This document shows, piece by piece, positions 42,001 to 54,000 of a stretch of DNA of 61,071 nucleotides. Under the pieces are notes generated by a model. That model did not search any database. It had not been told where the DNA came from and was given only the letters and a program-made list of their open reading frames with translations. This stretch comes from Saccoglossus kowalevskii. Its lineage: Eukaryota > Hemichordata > Enteropneusta > Harrimaniidae. Position 1 is the stretch's first letter. Each line of letters opens with the position of its first letter. The position numbers were made by a program, and so were the translations under genes. The stretch covers positions 108,797 to 169,867 of the forward strand of contig NW_003108090.1 of NCBI RefSeq assembly GCF_000003605.2, given 5' to 3'.

Positions 42001-45000
42001 CAACATACTATGAACTACACCCGGCTGTTTATTAGCAGCCTGACAACCCAGATCACATTATCCTTTTTCTGGATATTTACAAAGAATTCAATATATTAAG
42101 TGAATTATCCTCTAACTTTGAAAGATACAATATCAAAATATTGCTCTGTCTCCCTCCCCTCCGCACCCAATCAAAGATTAAGGAATAATGCACAATTTTA
42201 ACAATCTATATAATGCAGAGGATACAAACATTCAACCGAGTTTCCAAAGTTCATCATATAGGTTTTACGCCCTTATTTTTATCTACTCTTGCTAAACACT
42301 ACATTCCTGACAGGTTTCCTTTCATCCCAATTAAAGTGTAGATAGAATAAAGAACTTTCACATTTGCGGTGATTTTGTTCTTATCTCTCTTCCCTCAAAC
42401 CCTTTTTCCTGGATTTCAACGAGTGAGAATAATGTTTCTTTTCGGGCGGATAATCCCGGCGTAATAATCTACCGTACCAACTAAAGTGAGGTAATCCGAT
42501 AGCGTTGGGAAACCTTAGATACCTTTTTGTGTATCTACGTTGCTCGAAGGGATCTAGCATTGTACAGCCGTAACACACAACACTAACAAGCTCAATCCAG
42601 CGGACTTAATTAGTAACAGTTCTCAATAGGGTACGTTGATTGGAATCGTCTTTTAAAGATATAATGTATCAGTAAGGGAAAGGAAATTGTTCGCCCACTT
42701 CGTCGGAAATCACAATTCTATCAGCGAACAGAATGAATACCAATGGAAAAAGAAGGATACAGGAACCTTGGCTTTAGAAAATTACTGTTTTTATCTTTTA
42801 TACCTTTTTGCAATTTTATACTCTTTATCACAAATATGCATCAAGAATAAATCGCAAAAAAATTAATTTTAAGTTAATGCATCAATACCCCAACAATCTC
42901 AAAAAATACAATGGCTTTCCATTTCGTCAGATATTGTAAAGTCATCGCAGTCACTTGAAATAAATTGTATGTTTTTTATGTTAATTTTGCATGATTGAAT
43001 TTTAGTTTTAAATATGTACGGCAACAAATGGTAACGCCGATTCATGGTTGATGTACAGCGTATAATGGGGCCAAGACAGTATACAGTTGTACATCTGTAA
43101 TGTTTCAAAGTTTGCAGAATTTCTGAAGTCCCTAGCGATACGAAATCCTTGGGCAATATCTTATGAAGGTAACCATCTGTTGGTTGGGACCCATCTTCGA
43201 TATAATTAGTTTTATTACGATGATTGATGTTGTGTATAACCGCTAATTTCAAAAAAGAGTCCACAAAGGATTCGTGGTTAATAACTTCTTACAAAAAGAA
43301 AAATTAATTTGTGGTTCAATCAATCAGGGGCTTATACTTTTTATGATGAAATCTTGATATATCTTGATGTCGTTTTACCGTCTCCTAAAACTCCTCATTT
43401 CCTATCTGACCAAATAGAATCAAGATTTCAAACTGTCATGCATGTTCACTTCATCACATCGTCATGGTAATCAATCGTTAACATTATAGCTATTTTATAA
43501 TTTCATTATAACTGATTTGGCAAACCATCTACAAATTTGATCAAAAATCCATGCACCTGAAATCTACAAACAGTCATTTACATCACACTACCTTATCACC
43601 ATAAAACAATGAAGAAGCCCCCCCCCCCCTCAACTTCTCAGTTCAATGTAAAACGATCTGAAATATTTTATTTTTTTTTTACAGATAAGCTTTTGTCAGT
43701 GAATTAAGAAACTTTCCCTTTTATTAGATGCAGTTCTTATTTCAAGTTTTATTCGCAATTACAAATTACTCTCCGTAATTGAAACTCTTTTTTTAAAGAA
43801 TGTCAACAAAATAATCATGTCCCATAATTCCATAGTGCAATCCTTAACAATGAGAAGCAGAAGTGTTGAAAGGGCTCTCTGACAGTGAACCAGAGAATTA
43901 TGGGACAGTGCTATTCAATATGGACCATGGAATTATGGGACAGTGCTATTCAATATGGACCATGGAATTATGGGACAGTGCTATTCAATATGGACCATGG
44001 AATTATGGGACAGTGCTATTCAATATGGACCATGGGATTTTGGGACAGTGCTATTCAATATGGACCATGGAATTATGGGACAGTGCTATTCAATATGGAC
44101 CATGGAATTTTGGGACACTGCTATTTAATTTTAATCATGGAATTATGGGACACTGCTATTTAATATACTGTTTACACAACAAGTTCGTCTTTTGAACAAT
44201 GAGGACATTTTTATAGTATACTGTTAATAGCATGCCTTATGAATGACCCTAAAAGGTCACACATCCTGGTACTTTCTGGGGGACTAATTCACTATTAATA
44301 ATTTCTAAATATTTTACCAATGAATTACAAGCCGTTGAAAATATTTCTGTTAGATAGTTATACACAAAGTGGGAAAAATAAATACAAACCAAAGAAGTTA
44401 CAGCAATCCCATGAAGATGAGTGGAATGTCAAGACTGATGTTGACAAGGAAGAGTAGAAGTCTAAGGGACGACGTCAAAGATCGATGTCAGGATAAAAAA
44501 CTTATTTCCTTTAGTTTGGGGGTGGGGGGTTTTGACTTCAAAAAGTTTCCATCCTACAAAAACGATTTTATTTTTTAATGAAGTCAAAAAAATCTTGGAG
44601 TATTTGTAGTTCGTTTTTTTTATATCCAGGGAAAAAGGGAAAAAACAGAAAAATTGTTTGGTTTGAGTGTAAATCTGTGCGTCAAATGAGATGCATTTGT
44701 AAAATCTTTTTACACCCACCCGACAACCAACTCCTATGCAATACTACTGTCCGATTATCAATTTGTATTTAATGGTGAATGTAGTCTGACGCCATGACCA
44801 ATATTTATCAATTAAGTTTCAGTGGGGGGTAGGGGGGTTTGGAAAAAAACTAAAGGAATTAAGTTTTTTATCCGACATCGATCGTTTGACGTCGTCCCTA
44901 ATGACATACCAATTACATACAGATAGCTTACAAAGTCACACCAAGTACATTATCATCATATCAAATACATACAACATTTAAGGTATCCCACTTCCAAGAT

Positions 45001-48000
45001 GCAGTTTGCCATGAGATGGGATCGGCTACAACAGTCAAGCTTCAGAAGGTGGATGTACCTTAAGGACAGACTTCCCTAAAATCACATGCTACCAAAGCAG
45101 TGCATCTCCTTCTCACTGACTAATCTTGATTAGAAACAAACTTGATTCTGTGACTCACCTGCTAGTCTTGAAGATTCAGGCACTAATGGACGTCGAGCAC
45201 TGTTATTGTAACCAAATGGAAATGGTGATCCCCTTTTACTGTGTGGTGAAAGGGAATTTGGACTTGATAGAGGCATTTCATTTGCCATTGATGACATACC
45301 CGCCTACAAATAAGCAGAAACTTAATTACAACTTAATACAGAGCAAAACTCTTGTTATTTGTTGTTCTGCAACCACCACATCTGGAAAAAATTCTTTAAT
45401 ATTCAAATGAGGGTACACAGGAAGTAGGTGCACAGGTACATTTCCATTGTGTCTAAGTTTTATGAACACAACAGGTAAATAAATGCCACTGTCTCAGACT
45501 CCAGGTGCACAATTTGCATAAGTACCCCTAGTTTGATAATAAAAATCATTCAGTCAGAAGTTTGAAACTGCCAGCGCATAAACACATAACACAGAGAAAT
45601 TCTTATGCTTCCCTTTGTAAAAACAGCAGATAAAATAAGCAAAATTTACCAATTTAGACATATCTGATATCTGGAGACAATATCAACAAAACTGTGGAAC
45701 AGAGTCTAGTTTTTGTGAAAGTGAAAATATGACATGTTTTTATCTAGTACCTTCAAATTTTAGGATGTATTAGATGCTAACTTCCACATACTCGTACTAA
45801 CATACAAGATAGTAGACTTCATATATATATATAAAAGATAAAAGACAGATTGCAACAAGATAACCTTCAATATTAAGGTCTGCCCCAACATTTCACTATC
45901 ATCATGAGTACAGATAACAATAGTTGCCTTGACAACACCACAAAGTTCTGATAAGAAATGAATCTTGATTGGATAGAATGCAGTCACATGACCAAGTATA
46001 ACTTACATAAAAAAAATGGTTGCTGTGTTTCAGTTTTATAGAATTCCTAGTGCTATTTTATTTATTTTTCAAAGATTTTAATTTTTCAAATGTTTTCAGG
46101 TAGTTAGTGGAATAGTGAGCATTACGCAATTGTACCTTTGAACTTTGAATAAAGCAGATTACAAATTTTAATCTTATTCAGAAAGATGACTTGACAAAAC
46201 TTAAATGATCCGTCAACCAAGACTTTTGCAAAATGTTGGGGCCGCATTTTGAACATTCTTGTGTATTTTTTGTTAATTTTCAACCAGACAATCACAAATT
46301 TCTGATTGACAATATTTTTTTTCCCTGACATTTAAAAAATATCTGAAAAATTATGCAGCAAATTGTGAAGGTGATGATAAATTTACTTTGATGCTGAAAG
46401 GATTAATCAAAATTTGTAATCTCTGATCAAAATCTGTTAGTGATTTGAACAATATTGAAAGTAGAGGAAATTACAGAAAAAAATCACTAAAATTAGGTTT
46501 GGTTGCAGATGATAATAATAAGATTGAAACCAGTCCAAATTTTGGTATAACATTTTACGTATTTTAATGTACTAGTATTTTTCTAGATGTTAATTTTGTT
46601 TGAATTTTGAATCAAAATGAAATAATTCCCTATTGGCTACAAATTTTATTGAAAATATCTGAAAAAAAATGAAAAGGTGACAAATGTTGACTTTGCCATT
46701 TAAAGGTTAAAATGTATGATAGCAATATTTCAATAGATAACTTTCAAAAATTACAAATATATTTTTTGTATATAAATAATTAATAAGTCAGGTTTGTCAT
46801 ATTGTATGGGAATGGACACCTCTAGTGAGCTGTGGAAATGTAATACACGCTGATGGAATCTACACGAGCAAGAAAACTCAAAATGTGCGAGTATGAATGA
46901 ACTTTGATAGTATTAATAACACGGGAGGAGAATCCGTCCCTAAGGGGGTCAACATCTTTAACAATAGTACCGATATCCTCTTTCAATTATACATAGAGAC
47001 CTTGTACAGAGAGAGGAGCTGTGGCTCTTTATAGCATGAATGCTGTGAAATTTTTTTAAATATTTAGCACATTATATGCATAAATATACAATGTGTTTGA
47101 ACAATTGTTGCTGAAGTGCAGTGATATCAGTGCAATACTAAGTTTCATATGTACATTATTTCTTCAAGCAACAGATATAATCAAGGAATGACCTGGATTG
47201 ATGATAGTTGCCTTCCAAGTAGCATTACTGACTAGAGTTAACTCAAAAATGTTTACATGTCCAAACTAAAACTGTCATCTGTTGTTCACAACAGCAATGC
47301 TTTAATGTTACCAGAGACAAAGTTTTATGAACCACAACGTGTTGTAACTGTGTAGATATTTGTTGTGGTCCTTAAAACAACTTCCGTGAGAATAGTTGTC
47401 ACAAATGCTCTTATACCCACCACAAAACAGACTTTAAGATGCAACCTGACTGTAATAAACCTGATAACAATTTGTGGTTGCCATGACTCGCAAAAACGAA
47501 CAGGCCAGTAGCACCATGCATAATGTAGTATATGATCTATTCCTCGTCTGCTGGTTTTAAAAAAACTAAATGTGGTACAATGTTAACATGAGACCTAATG
47601 ACAATGGTCAGTCATGACACTGCAGATACCCTCACTAGAAAAATCCATCATAAAATCTATCAATGTGCTCATCATCATTCAAAAGAAAAATTACAAAAAA
47701 ACGATAAAATTCATGCTTACAGGGACACAGTAGTAGATACTTGGATAAACCAAGACAGATCTCTGAAGGAGTGACATGATGACAGACGCCACGGATACCG
47801 CAAATATCTGCTCGAAATGATGGTGCACTATGGCAACTGGTTGATGCAGTTATCTGACCTCCAGAGGAGACAACTGGGTGTGAAGATCAGATATCAAATG
47901 GACGAGTAAATAACTATCTACAAATGATCATCCATCCTTCTATCTGGCATCTCAGCCAATAAAATCACACCACAAGCTCTTCAATAAAAAATTAAAGATG

Positions 48001-51000
48001 CTACTTTACAAAATACAGCTATCAAAGGGATCAATTGATCGGTATAGTCTTAAAGAAGAGTTTAACATGACAATGAAAAGTGTATCTTCTATAGATGAAT
48101 GTGATAAATGGCCAGAGTCATTTCCTTTTCACCCATCTAGCATTGATCACAAGTATACCTGAGGAAAGATTAAAGCAATTGAGTTATATTGACTCTAAAC
48201 TTCTATCTCATTAACGATGAAAAGCCAAAATTTGGGACATCTGAGCCACATTGTCGAAAGTGATTTCTGATTGGTAAAGCGCTTTCCCCTCTTCTGCATC
48301 ACATAGTTGGTTATGGGATCTCCTAGCAACCCATCTGTATCTAAAGGCGCAACATCCCCTGTATCCATGGAGTGTGAATGTGTGTCATTTCCAATTTGGA
48401 AAGTAACTGTAACTTTCTATACAGCTATATATCAATAGTCAGCAGTTGATTTTCCTAACCACTGGTGCCCACATTTTTATCCTTCCTTCAGTCTATATAA
48501 GCACATATAACTTTTCATTTTTCAAATCCTGTAATATTGAGCAATACAGATACCATGTATATCCAAATTATGATGACAAATACTATATTGGAATAACTTC
48601 TAATTATAAAGATTAAAGGTTGTTCTTTTTTAATCTATAAATGTGTATAGTTTGACGATGAGATTTTAAATAGAATATTAATGTTAAAGGTACACCACAG
48701 GTAGACAGCAAATCTATCACATTTTTACCAAATAAGGAGATTAGGACAACAACCGCTAGGAAGACGTACTTTTATCAAACTAAATCACCATTAATACTTC
48801 TTATCACTGGATAATGTCCATGTTGAACACATTAGTTTTTACGACTTGTGCTATCATTTTATTTTTATGGCCGTGGGATTTCTGTTGTTGAAATTATTTG
48901 TTGTATCTGTCATGCAAAATTCATTTAAACCATTTTAACCTGTATTTCCAGAGAATTATCCCTCATATAGAAACCTATGTTCTATACCCAATACCTTATT
49001 TTAGGTGAAATAGATAATGTACATAGAACTGTTAATTATTCATGGGACGCGAGTTTAATCAAGGATATGAAATTAGAATGGAGATATGGTTCCTTTATTC
49101 CATGCACATCATTAGACGGAAAATGTTATGTTAACATAGCAGCCAGCAATGACTCAACGTGCTGTTTGCATCGCATCAAACTACAGAAAACTTGTTGTCA
49201 ATGAAAGCTCCCATCTACAGCCATAATGGATTTACTAGCAGATTACTACAATCACAATTATTTGGTTTTATGCAATGCTGTATTGGATAAAGAATTAAGA
49301 AAACATTGATATCAGTAAAGTCGGTGGTCATCTGGACTCAGATGATAATCTGAACCATCATAGCCATATAACCACATGTTGAGCAAAACACACCATCATA
49401 TCCATCTAAGCTATCTCAAACCCATCACCACCAAAACACCACAATAATTAGTTTACTTACATCCCTGTCGAGAACCACTGTAAAAGCAGACATTATTAAC
49501 TACTAACGGTCACTACGGCGGACGCTTTATTAAATTTTACATTTCCTGTACTGAGAACAAACGCTTCACACTGATTTCAAAAAAGGATTAAGCCACCTCA
49601 TGAATATTCATGAGGATTATAATATTTAATAAATATTCAACAAAATGAAAACAAAAATTGAAAGATAAAATGAATATCATTCTGTGAATCAGAAATTGAT
49701 GCATGTTTTACCATAGCATTTTAAATCATAACACATAAAACAGAAAAGAATTTTTAAAATTTATATTTCATTTTTTTTTTTGGTTTAATTTGTGATTGTT
49801 TGCTCGCTGAACCATGTAATCTATTTAAAAGAAGCTCATTGGTTCTTCTAGTCAAAACAAATTATGATTTATTTTTAAAAAAATATGATTAGTGATAAAA
49901 AATAAAATTGGCACAAAAATGACAAAACTTGGTTTTTTATTCTTATTACTTGCATCAGCATTGAGAGGTCAAAACTGGTGGTTAATCAAACTATTATTCT
50001 GACGTTGATTGTTTTCTTAAAAGAAAGGGATGTTAGCGTGAAATCCATTAATTAGGGACTAATTATACAATTGTTAAGAAACACAAGTTCAAATGAGTAA
50101 TTAACTGGGAGACCGGGAAAACTTTATAAACCCCAAAAATATAATAGAAAAAATACTTAGAAAATACTGTAGAAAAATGTTTAGTAGATCAAGTTCTTCA
50201 TGGACATGAAATTTCAAGCGTATACATTCTGTGAATCTATTGCTTTTCATGAAAGATAAAATTATGTGTAACTCCATAATGAAATGAACAATATTTGCTG
50301 ATGTCAATGAGTATGTTTGACCTATGAGTAAACATCTAAATGTCATCAGTTCAGCACCATTCCGTGCAATACAAGTTTAACTTTAAACTCTGCATTTATA
50401 AAATCGTTGAAACAATTTCTAATATTAAAAAAAAAATTATCAATACACCAAAAAAACTTTTTCTCTTAATATTATTCAAATATTCTTTTTCCCGTGATGT
50501 CTGAAAAGCTAAATGCCCTTTGACCTCAAAATGCATTAAATAAAACTAAGTACTCGGACGAGAATGCTTTATGAATAACAATAAAAGCTAACAATTGCCC
50601 CAAAAATGAAACGCAATGCAGAGCAATAATTGGCTCTAGCTCTTTAGATAATAATATTCAACTGAGTAATGAGAAACTAATGGCTGAATCCATATGGCTC
50701 CTTTGTCGTAACCCCCCACCATCTGTTACTTCGGGATTATACTTTTCTCCTCCAATCCACATCGGTACAAATGACTCCAGCCATACATCACGAAACACAC
50801 TCCATCTTCCATTCTCCTATTACTATGTCGTTGTTTTTAAAAGCACTATGCTCTTTGTAAACAAAAAAAAATGTATTACAACAAGATATGTGACCGGGCA
50901 ACCACTACTCTATCCTGACTATATATAAATACATACCTAGGGGATCACACTTTCAATTAATTTTATTTTCAATAATTTATGAGTTTAATAATTCACATAT

Positions 51001-54000
51001 TTTGAATCGTTGCTTATACAGAAAAAAATTAAATACTTTATCAACTGTAAAATACTTTATTTTCGGTTGGAATTAATTTTTGCTGAAGAAATAATTCCGT
51101 GAAAATAAAATCCAGCGAATATACCCGTTTTCATGTATTTTACATTCAACTTGTCAAAAATCAGTGAAAATAAATTGCATACAAAACATCTAAAAAGTCT
51201 TTTCAGCAAAAATTAATTCCAGCTAAAATAAAGTATTTGACAGTATATGACTGAGTTTCATCATACAGTGATTCTACTAAATTTGTAAGCATTAAAGACA
51301 AAAAAACATAAATTAAGATAAAGTATTCATGAATATAAAACATAAAGTAGTGTCAATAATATCAGGAAATGGGTTTCCACTTGTTCACTGAGAACACTTC
51401 TGACTTCGAATCACCTCAACAAAACGTGACAAATGAAATTTTTTGAATAATTATTGTCAAGCAATTTTTTTTTCTCTCAATCTTTCTGATTACTGATCTC
51501 ATTTTAGTTTCCAGTATAAGACAAATATGAATTTAAATTCTGAATAAAAAAAATATGTAATATGAAGATTGGAACTTTGTTAAGAGTACCGTTACTTCTT
51601 TTTTTTAGTGTGCTGAGATTTGCTATGCTCCAATAGATTATCGGATTCCCCATTTTTTAAATGATAACTCAAATGGTTTACAGCATTTTTACATTGCCTA
51701 TTTTACTTTGATTTACTTGGTAGTAAATCCAATGATCCAAATCAGTTTTCAATTTTACTGTCTAGACTTCGGTAAAAGCACTAAATGTATTGTCATAAAA
51801 TAGGCAATACGAAAGGAGATTGAGTCTAGTAAATTTAGTTTAGTTTAATATAAACTTTCATTCATTTTTGCTGCATGCTTTTCACTTTCCTTCAAATTCT
51901 CCCTAGTTTTTATTAATTTTTCAACTAAAAACAAATTGTTGAGGCCATAAAAAAGTTGATCCTAGTCAGTGAGCACAACTATATGTACTTAAAAAGGACC
52001 ACTAACAACCAATTTTTATAGTTTTTTGCAATTGCAAAACAGAAGGGAAAAAAATTATTTATATAAAAAAAAAAAAATTCAAATGCATCATTTCATGACC
52101 AGAAACAAATCTTTTTTTTTTTTTTATGCTGATCGAACATTAGTTACTTCTCTTCAAAATAAAACTCAACAGCCAAAGCTTTCCTCAATTGACCAACACA
52201 CCAGCACGAGAGCTACAGCTATTAATAGAAGGCAACAAGTAGTCGTTTTCTCAACCAGTTAACTTGTAGTTGCTAGAAGCCGAAAACAGCTCATGCCCTA
52301 CTGGGTCACCATGGTAACTAAACTTCCCCAACATACATTGCAAATGCGATTAATATTGCAGTAACACAATCCTTTGTAAGCGTAAATGTCTTTCTTGCTT
52401 CGAACATTGTTTCTCAAACACGTCCACTGTTTTACAAGCAGGATTAGTCTTCTAAAGAACCAGAGATTCCTGGTATTAGAAATACAATCTTTAGAAGTTG
52501 TTCGGTATCACTTAGTGTATTTCAAATTACAACAAACACAATAGTGAATTAAATAAATGTTATGACACAAATTTAAGTATTTAATGTTTAATTTTGGTAG
52601 TATATCCAGTGGACAGTTTCTATAGCCTATAGAGGGCAGTAGTAATATTTGGCAGCCATGTTGGATTACCGGTAAAACACTTTGTGAAAGACACAAATGG
52701 GACTCGTTAAGGCATGAAAAGGGCAGTTTCATTGTATTTCATAACTGCAAAATTTAAACTATGCTAAAAAAATGTTGCTATATATCACTCACATAGTGGT
52801 GTTGTTTTGAAGTGTGTACTAGAATAAATAGTACCAAAAAATTCTGTAGTACATTTTTTCTTCAATGTCAATAAAAAAAGATAATAGTGAGACTGAAAAT
52901 AAAAAATTGCTACAGCGCATGAAATAAGATAAAGACATTTTCAACTTTAATTATATTACTGTAAGCGATGACTTTACAGTGATTTGTTGTGAATCGTTAA
53001 TAAATAAACTCTTTGCGAAATTGTTTCAACATCACAGCTATAAATACATTCTATTTTTGTTTCAGTTCTCACATTTATTTGTCTGAGCCAAATATCGTGA
53101 TAAATAATTAATTCCCACGTTATGATGCTTAGTGACGTCGCTCAAAATAAACGTTATTGTTCGCGAAATATTTTTTCAAAATTTTATTCAAAATCCCCTA
53201 TCAGTAATGTTGGCAATAGTACACTTGTAAGCAAATCTAAACTGACTTCAAAGAAAATTATCTGTAAATAAATTTTGGCGGGAAAAAATGAAAAGAGTGT
53301 TTTTTTGATATTCCAACCTTCAACAATAGACTGGACCAGTTAAAATAGCTGAAGATAACTATTCTCAGAAAAAATTCAAAATAAATTAGAGAAATTTCTA
53401 CTTCCAGATCAGCTAAATAGAAAGAATTTTTACCATCTGTCTGTGTGTCTTCTTTGTTCTGCTTATTACAATTGTGCAAAAATGGTTTCACTTAAACAGA
53501 ACCATTAATTGACACCTACGTAACCTCCCTGCATGACCTCATTTCATCAAAACATCTTTACGATTACTTTTTCATCAATGTGATAAAAACTGTAATTTGT
53601 GAAATCATATACTAATTTACTCCCTTTTGTCATCCAAAATTATTCACAAATTGAGAAAGAATTAAGCTCGTGAAAAATCGGAAAAAATCTGAAATTCAAT
53701 TTATGGGGCTCATTTAGATGCTTGATCTTATCAATCTGGTTGTCATGGGGACCAAATCACTCCCCTTTTTTCATCAGCAAAGAAAATGGAAATTTTTATA
53801 AAATGTGTTCATTGAAGTGCAAGAATATTATCTTTTTATGTTGTTTCACTTTTTAGAATTGCACTAGCGTCATTATTAAAGGGTGAGTGAAAGAACGCTA
53901 TATCCACACATCAGTGTCGAATATAATACTTAGAGAAAATGGAATTGACGGTCGAGTGACAGAAACTAAAAGACTTCTGGGACTTCGTCTTGTATTATTT

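Larger units (their letters stand above)
39227..45158 (-). other. Intron between exons 2 and 3
   Basis: 5.9-kb intron. Contents: the 84-bp E-box minisatellite (39891-40621), a 60-bp duplication (41399-41534), a CpG-retaining 65-codon frame (42381-42578), the 35-bp minisatellite (43893-44165) and a MITE-like element with long terminal inverted repeats (44465-44899). Confidence 0.85.

Noticed and set aside
42899-43264. 121-codon minus-strand open frame
   Set aside because: No ATG near its start, no recognisable domain, and no splice signals in phase with flanking exons. AT-rich DNA can give such frames by chance.
47721-47876. Exon-like block with acceptor cttcacacccag and donor gtaagc on the minus strand
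   Set aside because: In phase 0, needed between exons 1 and 2, it hits a stop after seven codons. A non-coding first exon cannot be excluded but has no positive support.
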